Assembly: GCF_007176755.1 (NCBI RefSeq)
Contig: NZ_BJTV01000001.1
Location: 248,001-312,000 of the forward strand
Direction of reading: 5' to 3'
DNA: 64,000 bases
DNA from: Streptomyces sp. 1-11
GTDB taxonomy: Bacteria > Actinomycetota > Actinomycetes > Streptomycetales > Streptomycetaceae
Shown: in pieces, positions 1 through 8,189 of the stretch
How positions within the stretch are numbered: the first letter of the stretch is position 1
How the letters are laid out: every line of letters begins with the position of its first letter
Position numbers and translations under genes: made by a program
The notes under the pieces: generated by a model
Told to the model about the DNA's origin: nothing
Seen by the model: only the letters and a program-made list of their open reading frames with translations
Database searches by the model: none

Positions 1-796
1 CGGGGGCCGGGGCCGGAGGCGGGACGGCGCCGCCGGCGGGCGGGGCCAGGGGCGCGATGACCGTCGGCGCGCCGTGCAGGTTCGGGGCCGGCGCCGGGGG
101 CGGGGGCGGGGAGCCGCCGGGCGGGGCGAAGCCCTGCGGGGCCGGAGCGGGCACGGGAGCCGGGGCGGCGGGGGCGGAGAACGCGGGCGGGGCGGCGGCC
201 TGGGCGGGCGGTGCGAAGCCGGGGGCGGCCGTTGACTGCGGCTGCGGCGGGGCGGCCGGGGCCTCCTCCTCCAGCACCTCGCCGCCGAAGTTCTTCAGCA
301 GCGCCTCGAGGCCGCCGTCGAAGCCCTGTCCGACCGCGGCGAACCGCCAGACGTCCTTGAAGTAGAGGTCACCGAGCATCACGGCCCGCTCGGTGGAGAA
401 CTCCGAACCGTCGAAGGAGTACCGCGCGACCTCCTCGCCGCCGGCCACGATGCGCAGGTATCCGGGGCCGATCTGCGACATCTGCCCGGCGCCGTCGACG
501 GTCGCCGTGAAGGAGAGCTTGCGGATGCCGTCGGGGACGCGGTCCAGCGTGACGCGGAACGACTCCGTGTCGCCGGCCTGGGCGCCCAGCAGCTGGATGG
601 ACTCCTCCGGGGACTTCGGCTGGTTGAAGAAGACGAAGTACCGGTCGTCCGAGAGGCGCTCGTCGGCGTCCAGTCCGAAGCAGCTGATGTCGAAGGTCAG
701 TCCGGGGCCGGCGATCTGCACGCCTACGTACAGATCGGTGCCCGCGGTGAGGTCACTGATCCTGGCCTTGTGGCCGCGTTGGAATTCCCTGGCCAT
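1..796 (-). CDS. TerD-family protein with long Pro/Ala-rich tail (3' end outside window)
   Basis: TerD-family proteins belong to the tellurite and stress-response group; many bind calcium and act in the cytoplasm, but the exact biochemical role is unsettled. Read on the minus strand from ATG at 796, the first ~175 residues form the TerD beta-sandwich, with acidic stretches such as GLDADERLSDDRYFVFFNQ and a hydrophobic strand region. From ~residue 178 the protein becomes a Pro/Ala/Gly-rich, probably disordered tail that runs off the window start without a stop. A G-rich ribosome-binding site (GGGGGACGG) lies upstream of the ATG. The tail resembles the linker seen in Streptomyces TerD paralogues fused to a further C-terminal domain, so a second domain may lie outside. 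The family call is firm; the ligand is not. Confidence 0.88.
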   Translation of the reverse strand, partial: MAREFQRGHKARISDLTAGTDLYVGVQIAGPGLTFDISCFGLDADERLSDDRYFVFFNQPKSPEESIQLLGAQAGDTESFRVTLDRVPDGIRKLSFTATVDGAGQMSQIGPGYLRIVAGGEEVARYSFDGSEFSTERAVMLGDLYFKDVWRFAAVGQGFDGGLEALLKNFGGEVLEEEAPAAPPQPQSTAAPGFAPPAQAAAPPAFSAPAAPAPVPAPAPQGFAPPGGSPPPPPAPAPNLHGAPTVIAPLAPPAGGAVPPPAPAP

Positions 797-932
797 GCGT
801 TACGACCGTCCCCCATCCCGAATGTGAGTGCGTCGCGTCAGGCTAACCGCAAACTTCGGCAAAGGACGCGGCCGGTGCGAGTCGGTACAGAGCCGGTACA
901 CAACCGGCCGCACGCCCCGCCGACGGCCCCGG

Positions 933-1529
933 TCACTCGTCGCGCGCGCCGGGCACGTGGGGCAGCCGGCCGGCCGCCACCACCCCTTCGAGGTAGCCGC
1001 GGGCCCGCTCGGTGCGCGGGTAGTTCTCCAGCAGCCGCCAGAAGTCGGCCCCGTGACCGGGCACCAGCAGGTGCGCCAGCTCGTGGCAGAGGACGTAGTC
1101 CACGACGTACTCCGGCATCCCCTGCAGCCGGTGGGAGAGGCGGATGCTGCCCTCGGCCGGGGTGCACGAGCCCCAGCGGGTGTTCTGGTTGGTGACCCAG
1201 CGGACGGACGCGGGGCGCGCCCGGCCGTCGAAGTACTGGGCCGACAGCCGTTCGGCGCGCCCGGTCAGCTCGGCGTCGCCCAGCGTCCGTCTGCTCTCCT
1301 GGGCGGCGAGCTTGTCGAGCATGAGGGTCACCCAGCGCCGTTCCTCCGCCTCCGACATCCTGGCGGGGATCAGCACGACGGTGCGGTCGCCCTCACGGTA
1401 GGCGGAGACCGTCCGGCGGCGCCGGGTGCTCCTGCGCACCTCGATCGGGCTCGCCCCCGAGCCGCTCGGCGGCTGGTTCGTCATGCCGCGCTGCGGTTGT
1501 CCGGCGCGGTTCAGGGGGTCGGCGGGCAC
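933..1529 (-). CDS. M48-like zinc metallohydrolase (YgjP/DUF45 type)
   Basis: This is a predicted cytoplasmic zinc metalloprotease-like protein of the YgjP/WLM/SprT-like group; substrates are unknown. The protein has 198 residues from the GTG at 1529. It carries the family signature TRWGSC near residue 117-122 and the zinc site HELAH (HExxH) near residues 149-153, followed by GHGADFW, which supplies the third ligand region. An in-frame ATG at 1484 (MTNQPPSG) is an alternative start; neither has a strong Shine-Dalgarno sequence. Length fits the family (170-240 residues). It lies between the TerD gene and the divergent ThiF-like gene, with no clear operon partner. Confidence 0.85.
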   Translation of the reverse strand: MPADPLNRAGQPQRGMTNQPPSGSGASPIEVRRSTRRRRTVSAYREGDRTVVLIPARMSEAEERRWVTLMLDKLAAQESRRTLGDAELTGRAERLSAQYFDGRARPASVRWVTNQNTRWGSCTPAEGSIRLSHRLQGMPEYVVDYVLCHELAHLLVPGHGADFWRLLENYPRTERARGYLEGVVAAGRLPHVPGARDE

Positions 1530-1807
1530 GCCCCGACGTTACCCGCTGGGCCGGGCCGAAGTCCCGGCGCCGGGACGCCCGGCCTTGTGCGCCCCTCCGT
1601 GTGTCTGATTTGTACGACCGATATGCCCGGGTGATGCCGTCGATTCGTACGACGAACACCCCCAGCCTGTGGACAACCTCGGGCACGCCTCCGGCACGGC
1701 CCGGCATGCTTGGCGAGGTCGGCGGAGCACGACCGGCTCCACCGGCCGCGGGATGTCTGCCCGCTCAGGGGACGATTCAGGAGAATGCGACGGACACGGG
1801 GGCTGTC

Positions 1808-3040
1808 ATGCATCCGATGGTGAAACCCGCGCTGCGGCGCGGCTGGCGCGACCTCAACACGGTGCAGTTCGGGATGACCCCGGCGCACGCGATGACACTG
1901 GGACCGATGGACACGGCGACCGGCAGCTTCCTCGACCTGCTCAACGGCACCCGCGGCCTGCCCCTGCTGCGGGACGAGGGCCGGCGCATGGACCTGCCGG
2001 ACGGCCACGTCGACACGCTGCTCGCGCGGCTGGGCCGCGCGGGCCTGCTCGACGACACACGCGGCGGCGGACCGGCCGCCGACGCGCTGCGGGAGAGGAC
2101 GGACGTGATGGAGCGGCTGCGCCCCGACCTCGCCTCACTGTCCCTGACCACGCCCGAACCGGGCGGCGCGCTCGGCCGGCTCGCCGCCCGCGGCTCGCTG
2201 CGCGTGCAGGTGCGGGGCGCGGGGCGGGTCGGGGTCCTGCTGGCTTCGGTGCTGTCCGGGGCCGGGGTCGGGGAGGTCGACGTGCGCGACGTGGGGCGGG
2301 TCGAGCCGTGGGACGTGGCGCCGGGCGGGCTGTCCGCCGACTCGCTGCGCGAACGCCGGCAGGAGGCGGCCCGGGCGGCCGTCCGCAGAGCGGCCCCGGG
2401 CCGGCCGGCGCGCCGCACCCGCTCCGGCCGCGCCACGGCCCCCGACGGCGTGGGCGCCGGCGATCCCGGCCTCTCCCTGGTGATCCTCGCCCCGCGGGAC
2501 GACGTCGCCGTGCACGCCCCGGACCCGTTCACCGCCGAGCCGCTCATGGCCTCCGGCACGCCCCATCTGTACGCCGGGGTCGTGGAGGGTACGGGCGTGG
2601 TCGGGCCCCTCGTCCTGCCCGGCGCCACGGGCTGCGCGGGCTGCCTGCACCAGGAGCGCGCGGACCACGATCCGGCCTGGCCCCGGCTGGTCGCCCAGTG
2701 GCGTTCCGGCGACGCCCGCCGGGTGGGAGCCTGTGATCTGGCTCTCGCCACGGCCGTCGCCGGACTGGCCGCGGCCCACGCCACGGCCTTCCTCGACGGG
2801 GAGTGGCCGTCCAGCGCGGGCACCCGCTGGGAGGCATCCCTGCCCGGTCTGACCTGGCATTCCCGGCCGGTGGCCGCGCATCCGGCATGCGGCTGCGGGG
2901 CGGCGGAGAGGGGTGAGGGGGAGCACTCCTCCACGAATGGGGAGCCACGCGGGACAATGGCTGTACCACGGCCGTCGCCGGAGCAACGACGCGAGGCAGT
3001 CGCGTTGCGGCCGACAGGGACTTGGAGGGCGCATGTCTGA
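1808..3040 (+). CDS. ThiF/E1-like protein (TOMM cyclodehydratase-associated fold), coupled to ABC1 kinase
   Basis: The 410-residue protein resembles the ThiF/E1-like leader-binding components of thiazole/oxazole-modified microcin pathways, but no precursor peptide or YcaO partner lies nearby, so its job here is unknown. Residues ~1-100 form a winged-helix-like N-terminal part. Residues ~130-160 contain an E1-type Rossmann start (VQVRGAGRVGVLLASVLSGA, a degenerate GxGxxG), and residues ~265-285 contain CAGCLHQERADHD, with further Cys residues near residue ~360 (ACGCG), possibly a zinc site. I chose the ATG at 1808 because GGGGG precedes it by 5 nt. The stop overlaps the next gene by 8 bp (ATGTCTGA), which implies translational coupling to the ABC1 kinase. 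The fold is moderately certain; the function is open. Confidence 0.7.
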   Translation: MHPMVKPALRRGWRDLNTVQFGMTPAHAMTLGPMDTATGSFLDLLNGTRGLPLLRDEGRRMDLPDGHVDTLLARLGRAGLLDDTRGGGPAADALRERTDVMERLRPDLASLSLTTPEPGGALGRLAARGSLRVQVRGAGRVGVLLASVLSGAGVGEVDVRDVGRVEPWDVAPGGLSADSLRERRQEAARAAVRRAAPGRPARRTRSGRATAPDGVGAGDPGLSLVILAPRDDVAVHAPDPFTAEPLMASGTPHLYAGVVEGTGVVGPLVLPGATGCAGCLHQERADHDPAWPRLVAQWRSGDARRVGACDLALATAVAGLAAAHATAFLDGEWPSSAGTRWEASLPGLTWHSRPVAAHPACGCGAAERGEGEHSSTNGEPRGTMAVPRPSPEQRREAVALRPTGTWRAHV

Positions 3041-4400
3041 TCTTCCGCGCAAGGCGGTCACCCGAACCGCCAAGCTCGCCGCGCTCCCGCTCGGCTTCGC
3101 CGGCCGGGCGACCTGGGGGCTGGGCAAGCGGATCGTGGGCGAGTCCGCGGAGATCGTCGGCAGGGAACTCCAGCAGCGCACGGCGGAGCAGCTGTTCAAG
3201 GTCCTCGGCGAGCTGAAGGGCGGGGCCATGAAGTTCGGGCAGGCGATGTCCGTCTTCGAGTCCGCCCTGCCCGAGGAGATCGCGGGCCCCTACCGCGCGG
3301 CGCTGACCAAGCTCCAGGACGCGGCGCCGCCGATGCCCACCCGCACGGTGCACGCGGTGCTCGAGGAGCGGCTGGGCGCCGGGTGGCGTGAGCTGTTCCT
3401 GGAGTTCGAGGACAAGCCGGCGGCCGCCGCCTCCATCGGGCAGGTGCACCGGGCGCTGTGGCACGACGGCCGCGAGGTGGCGGTCAAGGTGCAGTACCCG
3501 GGCGCGGGCGAGGCCCTGCTGTCCGACCTGAGCCAGCTCAGCCGCTTCGCCCGGCTGCTGGGGCCGCTGATCCCCGGCATGGACATCAAGCCGCTGATCG
3601 CGGAGATGCGGGACCGGGTCTCCGAGGAACTGGACTACGCGCTGGAGGCGCAGGCCCAGCAGGCGCACGCGGCGGAGTTCGCGGACGACCCCGACGTGGT
3701 GGTCCCGGCGGTGGTCCACCAGTGCGACCAGATCCTGGTCACCGAGTGGATCGACGGGATCCCGCTGTCGGAGGTCATCAACGACGGCACCGAGGAGCAG
3801 CGCGACCGGGCCGGCCAGCTCCTGGCCCGCTTCCTCTTCTCGGGCCCGGCCCGCACCGGACTGCTGCACGCCGACCCGCACCCGGGCAACTTCCGCCTGC
3901 TGCCGGGCGACCCGGACGGCGACGGCGAGTGGCGCCTGGGCGTCCTGGACTTCGGCACGGTCGACCGGCTCCCGGGCGGTCTGCCGGAGCCGATAGGCGT
4001 CTCCCTGCGGATGACCCTGGACGGCGAGGCCGAGACGGTCTACGAGCTGCTGTGCTCGGAGGGGTTCGTCAAGGACTCGATAGAGCTGGATCCCGAGGCG
4101 GTCCTCGACTACCTGCTGCCGATCATCGAACCGGCCCGGGTCGAGGCGTTCACCTTCACCCGTTCGTGGATGCGCAGCCAGGCGGCCCGCATCGCCGACG
4201 TCCGCTCCCCCGCCTACCAGCTCGGCAAGCGGCTCAACCTGCCGCCGGCTTACCTGCTGATCCACCGGGTGACGCTGAGCACCATCGGTGTGCTCTGCCA
4301 GCTCGGGGCCACGGTGCGGCTGCGTGACGAACTGGAGGAGTGGCTGCCCGGCTTCGTCGCGGCGGACGAGCTGGACGAGGAGGAGCCCGCGGAGGCGTGA
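3033..4400 (+). CDS. ABC1/UbiB-family atypical kinase
   Basis: This is a 455-residue member of the ABC1/AarF/UbiB atypical kinase family. In other bacteria the family affects quinone or lipid metabolism and, next to whiB7 in mycobacteria, intrinsic macrolide tolerance. Family hallmarks are visible: the KxGQ motif (KFGQAMS, ~residues 68-74), the Ala-rich nucleotide loop PAAAASIGQVH (~130-140), the catalytic-loop motif HADPHPGNF (~282-290) and the metal-binding DFG (~311). No transmembrane segment is obvious, although the C-terminal ~60 residues contain an amphipathic stretch. The ribosome-binding site GGAGG ends 4 nt before the ATG and lies inside the end of the preceding ThiF-like gene. A 20-bp hairpin terminator follows the stop. 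Confidence 0.92.
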   Translation: MSDLPRKAVTRTAKLAALPLGFAGRATWGLGKRIVGESAEIVGRELQQRTAEQLFKVLGELKGGAMKFGQAMSVFESALPEEIAGPYRAALTKLQDAAPPMPTRTVHAVLEERLGAGWRELFLEFEDKPAAAASIGQVHRALWHDGREVAVKVQYPGAGEALLSDLSQLSRFARLLGPLIPGMDIKPLIAEMRDRVSEELDYALEAQAQQAHAAEFADDPDVVVPAVVHQCDQILVTEWIDGIPLSEVINDGTEEQRDRAGQLLARFLFSGPARTGLLHADPHPGNFRLLPGDPDGDGEWRLGVLDFGTVDRLPGGLPEPIGVSLRMTLDGEAETVYELLCSEGFVKDSIELDPEAVLDYLLPIIEPARVEAFTFTRSWMRSQAARIADVRSPAYQLGKRLNLPPAYLLIHRVTLSTIGVLCQLGATVRLRDELEEWLPGFVAADELDEEEPAEA

Positions 4401-4412
4401 GCGCCGCGAACG

Positions 4413-4456
4413 CGCCGCGGGGGCCGGTCCGTGCGGACGGACCGGCCCCCGCGGCG
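4413..4456 (+). terminator. 20-bp perfect hairpin, bidirectional terminator
   Basis: A 20-bp perfect inverted repeat (left arm 4413-4432, loop GCGG, right arm 4437-4456) sits between two convergent genes. There is no T-tract, which is usual for Streptomyces terminators. It can serve both the ABC1 kinase gene and the small gene arriving on the minus strand. Confidence 0.85.
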
Positions 4457-4505
4457 AAGGCTTCGCCTCCCGTCGCCGGGAGGCCACCGCTTCAGGTGTG
4501 CCGGA

Positions 4506-4829
4506 TCACTGCATGACGGCCATGGCCAGCGCACGGCGAGCGCGCATCGAGGCGCGCTCCGCCCGGCGCTGCATCCGCCGGGCGGTCGCCAGGCGCACGG
4601 CCCGGCGCTCCTGCTCGGCGCCTTGCAGCAGGTCGTGCATATGCGCACGAGCCAGGGCTTCTGGGATGAGTTGCATCTCTCGGGTCCTGTTCTGACGCGA
4701 GTCGATCGCGCCGGTGGTGGTGAAGTCTGGGGTCGCGGAGCCTGCGGGCTCGCTGGTGGACGGCTTCATCGGGGCCTGCTTCTTGGGGTCGTGCGTGAGG
4801 GGACGGTCGATGGTTCCTGCGGCGTTCAT
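4506..4829 (-). CDS. Small basic protein translationally coupled to wblC
   Basis: The function is unknown. Two starts are possible. The ATG at 4829 gives 107 residues and overlaps the wblC stop as ATGA, arguing for coupled translation. An internal ATG at 4676 gives 56 residues, beginning MQLIPEALARAHMHDLLQ, preceded by AGGACCCGAGAG. The last ~50 residues are the most gene-like: a single Arg/Ala-rich amphipathic helix with many Arg residues. The N-terminal extension is Pro/Thr-rich and looks poorly conserved in character. The protein ends at the bidirectional terminator. Coexpression with WblC suggests a role linked to antibiotic stress, but nothing in the sequence shows what it does. Confidence 0.7.
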   Translation of the reverse strand: MNAAGTIDRPLTHDPKKQAPMKPSTSEPAGSATPDFTTTGAIDSRQNRTREMQLIPEALARAHMHDLLQGAEQERRAVRLATARRMQRRAERASMRARRALAMAVMQ

Positions 4830-5194
4830 GCTGTGACCGGGTTCTTGCGCGGGCGGCCACGCGGCCGCTTGCGGGCGACGACGACCCCCTGGACGAACAG
4901 CTCGCCACCCCAGACGCCCCAGGGCTCACGCCGCTCCTTCGCCCCGGCCAGGCAGGCCTCCATCAGCGGGCAGGTGCGGCAGAGGGACTTGGCGTACTCG
5001 ACGTCGGCCGGCGACTCGGCGAAGAAGACCTCGGGGTCGTAGGAACGGCAGGGGACGGGTACGCCGAGGTTCTCGATGGCGTCGTCGAGCGCGGTGAGCG
5101 CGGTGAGCGGGATCAAGGTGGAGTCCTCCGTGAGGCCGGGCGGGGGGAGCGTTTGTGAAGGCGGTACGGACGGGGCGTGCGCTTCGAGTTGCAC
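4826..5194 (-). CDS. wblC: WblC (WhiB7-type) redox-sensing transcription regulator
   Basis: WblC/WhiB7 is an iron-sulfur transcription factor that binds the principal sigma factor and activates intrinsic antibiotic-resistance genes during translation stress. The 122-residue protein shows the four cluster cysteines (PCRS, then SLCRTCPLMEAC in CxxCxxxxxC spacing), the GVWGGE turn, and a C-terminal AT-hook RGRPRK, which together identify the WblC rather than other WhiB subfamilies. I chose the GTG at 5194, since GAGGAAGA precedes it at good spacing and family members start at VQLEAHAP. An upstream in-frame start at 5401 would read through the attenuator hairpin and is less likely. Expression is controlled by a promoter and leader at 5195-5840. 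Confidence 0.92.
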   Translation of the reverse strand: MQLEAHAPSVPPSQTLPPPGLTEDSTLIPLTALTALDDAIENLGVPVPCRSYDPEVFFAESPADVEYAKSLCRTCPLMEACLAGAKERREPWGVWGGELFVQGVVVARKRPRGRPRKNPVTA

Positions 5195-5311
5195 GATCAG
5201 GTCTTCCTCGTCTGGTCGTTCCGGCCGGTTGACCGGGCGTCGGCTTGGTACCGGGTTCTTTTCCTGTCCCGAGGCCCCTTCGCTCCGTCGTCCCCGTTCG
5301 GGGCAAACAGA

Positions 5312-5346
5312 AGGGCCGCGGATCCCGGGTGGGGTTCCGCGGCCCT
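5312..5346 (-). terminator. Intrinsic attenuator in the wblC leader
   Basis: An 11-bp perfect stem (arms 5312-5322 and 5336-5346, 13-nt loop) is followed on the minus strand by TTCTGTTT, so it has the form of a Rho-independent terminator about 120 nt upstream of the wblC start. In the WblC/WhiB7 family, premature termination in the leader is relieved when ribosomes stall on an upstream ORF; this hairpin fits that role. Confidence 0.85.
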
Positions 5347-5357
5347 GAAGGCGCCGG

Positions 5358-5374
5358 CCTGATCGGCGATCAGG
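5358..5374 (-). promoter_or_regulatory. Small hairpin overlapping the end of the wblC upstream ORF
   Basis: A 7-bp inverted repeat (CCTGATC, loop of three, GATCAGG) spans the stop codon of the upstream ORF and lies 12 nt before the attenuator stem. It may be part of the alternative (anti-terminator) fold. This is inferred from position only. Confidence 0.45.
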
Positions 5375-5687
5375 CTGGATCACTCCAGGGTTCTGGCCCA
5401 CGGAAGGCCCACATCAGGTGGTGCTGCGTCGTCTGCTTCCGGAATCCGGCACCGGCCGCCGCAAAGGCATAGGCATGCGCCTGTGCCGCTACCGCTTCCA
5501 GTGCCTTCGTCGGTCGCTCATTGCGCTCACGGACGGGAAGGACCGCGAGAGCAGGGGAGGACGCCGGACGGACGGCACGGATGCCGGACAGACCGGTGCC
5601 CTGGTTCGAGGCGCCGAGCATGCACGTGGAGACGGCCGAGCGATCGGTCATTTTGGCCGCGCTGATGATGGTCTTGATGCTGATCAC
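5370..5687 (-). CDS. Upstream ORF (leader polypeptide) of wblC
   Basis: This is a 105-codon reading frame in the wblC leader. Its start (GTG at 5687) has one of the best ribosome-binding sites in the window, GAGAGGAGG with 8 nt spacing, and its stop lies 23 nt before the attenuator hairpin. The predicted peptide begins MISIKTIISAAKMTDRSAVS and has no recognisable domain. Known WblC/WhiB7 genes are controlled by an upstream ORF whose slowed translation prevents terminator formation; this ORF is in the right place. I expect it to act in cis through its translation, not as a stable protein, although its length is greater than a minimal sensor peptide requires. Confidence 0.65.
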   Translation of the reverse strand: MISIKTIISAAKMTDRSAVSTCMLGASNQGTGLSGIRAVRPASSPALAVLPVRERNERPTKALEAVAAQAHAYAFAAAGAGFRKQTTQHHLMWAFRGPEPWSDPA

Positions 5688-5799
5688 TTGACTCGCCTCC
5701 TCTCGGCGTCTTGGGGGACCGGGGTGAACCGATCCGCTCGGGTATGCAAGTACAACACGGAGTCAGGGCCTCGGAGAAGGCCGCCGCTTCCGTGCCTAG

Positions 5800-5839
5800 A
5801 ACCTATGGGGATTCGCGGGGCATGCGCAAACTATTTTTT
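5800..5839 (-). promoter_or_regulatory. Predicted WblC-activated wblC promoter
   Basis: On the minus strand an A-tract (AAAAAATAG, 5831-5839) abuts a -35-like TTGCGC (5824-5829), followed after 18 nt by TAGGTT (5800-5805, TAnnnT). WhiB7-type factors contact an AT-rich element just upstream of the -35 through their AT-hook, so this layout suggests autoactivation. A start near 5793 gives a leader of about 600 nt. The A-tract stands out in a region of otherwise very high GC. Confidence 0.65.
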
Positions 5840-5852
5840 CGACGAGTTGGGG

Positions 5853-8048
5853 TCAGTCCTGCCCGCCCTCCGTCCCGATCTCCTGGCCTGCGCAGATGGC
5901 CAGAACATCGGCTCCGTAGCGCTGCAGCTTGCGGGCGCGGACGCCGGGGATCCGGGAGAGTTCGGCGGGGTCCTCGGGCCGCGCCTCGGCGATGGCCATC
6001 AGGGTGCGGTCGGTGAAGACGCAGAAGTCCGGCTGCCCGCTGCGCTCCGCCTGGACGGCGCGCCATTCACGCAGCCGCTCGTAGACGCCTTCGTCCATGT
6101 CGGAGGGGCAGTCCTCGCAGCGCATCAGCTTCATCTCGCCGGCGTCGGTGAGGGTGCGGCCGCAGACCCGGCAGCGGGCCACGGTGCGCTGGGTGCGCCG
6201 GGGGACGGCCGGGGCGCGCACGGCCGTGCCGCGTTCGATGCCTCCGGCGGCGCCGGCGCCGGTGCGGCCGGAGGTGGCGGCGCTTCCGGGGCGCAGGCCG
6301 TCGAGGAAGCGGCTGGGCCTGCGGTTGGGCCGGCCGCCCGGTGCCCGGGACAGGGACCAGGAGAGGTGGAGGCGCTCCCGGGCGCGGGTCACGCCGACGT
6401 AGAGGAGGCGGCGCTCCTCCTCGATCTGTTCGTCGGTCCTGGCGTAGGTGATCGGCACCATGCCCTCGGCGACGCCGACGAGGAAGACCACGTCCCACTC
6501 CAGGCCCTTGGCCGCGTGCAGGGAGGCCAGGGTGACGCCCTGGACGGTGGGGGCGTGCTGGGCGCCGGCCCGCTCGTCGAGTTCGGCGACGAAGTCGCCG
6601 AGGGTGGCGTCGGGGCGGGCGGCGCAGAAGTCGTGGGCGAGGTTGATCAGGGCGGCCAGCGACTCCCAGCGTTCGCGGACGGCGCCGGAGCCGGCCGGGG
6701 GCGTGCTGGTCCAGCCCTCTCCGGAGAGGACGGCGCGCACCTGTGAGGGCAGGTCGACGACGTCGTCCAGCAGGGAGTCGTTGCCGCCGAAGCGGGCCGC
6801 GCCGCGCAGGGCGACGCCCGCCTTGCGCACCTCGGGCCGGTCGAAGAAGCGTTCCGCGCCGCGCAGCTGGTAGGGGACGCCGGCGTCGGCCAGGGCCTGC
6901 TCGTAGGTCTCGGACTGGGAGTTCGTACGGAACAGGACGGCGATCTCGGAGGCCGGGACGCCGGCGTCGACGAGCTCGCGGATGCGGCGGGCGGCGCCCT
7001 CGGCCTCGGCGGGCTCGTCGGTGTACTCGGCGTAGACGGGTTCGGGGCCGGGGGCGCGCTGGGAGACGAGTTCCAGCCGGTGGTCGGCGGCGCGGCCGCG
7101 GGCCTGGCCGAGCAGGCCGTTGGCGAGGTGCACGACCTGCGGGGTGGAGCGGTAGTCGCGGATCAGCTTGACGACGGTGGCGCGGGGGTGGCGGGCGCGG
7201 AAGTCGATGAGGTGGTCGGGCGTTGCTCCGGTGAACGAGTAGATCGTCTGGCTGGCGTCGCCGACGACGCACAGGCTTTCGCGGTCGCCCAGCCACAGCT
7301 CCAGGAGCCGCTGCTGCAGGGGGCTGACGTCCTGGTACTCGTCGACGACGAAGTGCTGGTACTGGGCGCGGACCTGCTCGGCGATGTCGTGCCGGTCCTG
7401 CAGGACGGCGACGGTCAGCAACAGGACGTCCTCGAAGTCGATGACCGCGCGGTCCCGCTTGAGGTTCTCGTAGGCGGCGTAGACGTGGGCGATCTCCGCC
7501 GGGTCGCGCGGGGCTTCCCGGCCGGCCTTCGCAGCCGCGTACGCGTAGTCGGCCGGGACGGTCTGGGTGACCTTGGACCATTCGATCTCGCCGGTGACGT
7601 CCCGCAGCTCGCCCCGGTCGAGGCGGAGGTTGCACGCGGCGGCCGCGTCGGCGACGAGCTGGATCTTGCGGTCGATCAGCCGGGGCATGGAACCACCGAC
7701 GGCTTTCGGCCAGAAGTACTGGAGCTGCCGCAGCGCGGCGGAGTGGAAGGTGCGGGCCTGGACGCCCTGGGCCCCGAGCTGGCGCAGGCGCCCGCGCATC
7801 TCTCCGGCGGCGCGGTTGGTGAAGGTGACGGCGAGCACGCTGGACGGCTGGAGGATGCCCGCCCGGACGCCGTAGGCGATGCGGTGGGTGATCGCCCGGG
7901 TCTTGCCGGTGCCCGCTCCGGCCAGGACGCACACCGGGCCGTGCAGGGCGGTGGCCACCTCGCGCTGCTCGGGGTCGAGCCCTTCGAGCACCGCGTCGGG
8001 CGTGCCCGGTACCTGCGGGAAGAGGGTGGAGAGCGTTGCTGGTGTCAC
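5853..8048 (-). CDS. uvrD2: UvrD2-like superfamily 1 DNA helicase with zinc motif and HRDC domain
   Basis: This is a 731-residue SF1A 3'-5' DNA helicase. Walker A is GAGTGKT (~residues 44-50), motif II is VDEYQDV (~243), motif III-type GDASQTIYSFTG (~270), motif V GLEWDVVF and motif VI YVGVTRARERL. After the helicase core come a tetracysteine element (CRVCG ... CEDC, ~residues 615-650) and a C-terminal HRDC-like region (~655-725). This combination is the layout of mycobacterial UvrD2, which sits between whiB7 and mrx1 in the same order. Expected role: DNA repair and replication maintenance. It starts at GTG 8048, divergent from the mycoredoxin gene, and its stop lies just upstream of the wblC promoter. 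Confidence 0.92.
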   Translation of the reverse strand: MTPATLSTLFPQVPGTPDAVLEGLDPEQREVATALHGPVCVLAGAGTGKTRAITHRIAYGVRAGILQPSSVLAVTFTNRAAGEMRGRLRQLGAQGVQARTFHSAALRQLQYFWPKAVGGSMPRLIDRKIQLVADAAAACNLRLDRGELRDVTGEIEWSKVTQTVPADYAYAAAKAGREAPRDPAEIAHVYAAYENLKRDRAVIDFEDVLLLTVAVLQDRHDIAEQVRAQYQHFVVDEYQDVSPLQQRLLELWLGDRESLCVVGDASQTIYSFTGATPDHLIDFRARHPRATVVKLIRDYRSTPQVVHLANGLLGQARGRAADHRLELVSQRAPGPEPVYAEYTDEPAEAEGAARRIRELVDAGVPASEIAVLFRTNSQSETYEQALADAGVPYQLRGAERFFDRPEVRKAGVALRGAARFGGNDSLLDDVVDLPSQVRAVLSGEGWTSTPPAGSGAVRERWESLAALINLAHDFCAARPDATLGDFVAELDERAGAQHAPTVQGVTLASLHAAKGLEWDVVFLVGVAEGMVPITYARTDEQIEEERRLLYVGVTRARERLHLSWSLSRAPGGRPNRRPSRFLDGLRPGSAATSGRTGAGAAGGIERGTAVRAPAVPRRTQRTVARCRVCGRTLTDAGEMKLMRCEDCPSDMDEGVYERLREWRAVQAERSGQPDFCVFTDRTLMAIAEARPEDPAELSRIPGVRARKLQRYGADVLAICAGQEIGTEGGQD

Positions 8049-8189
8049 ATGGCCATGCTGCCAGGTCGCCCGGGGCCGCTGTGCCGGTTGTCCACAGGCG
8101 GGGGCCCGCGGTCGTACTTATGCGGCGGGCGTCACAGACAGAGGCGGGCCCGGCGGGGCCCGCGCCGTCCGGGCCGGCGCGAAGGGCGG

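Noticed and set aside
2544..4487. Long minus-strand reading frames opposite the ThiF-like and ABC1 kinase genes
   Set aside because: They are antisense shadows caused by the high GC content; their products are Arg/Pro-rich without domains, while the plus strand encodes complete known families.
5195..5401. Longer WblC with 69 extra N-terminal residues
   Set aside because: This would translate through the attenuator hairpin; the GTG at 5194 has a good ribosome-binding site and matches the family N-terminus.
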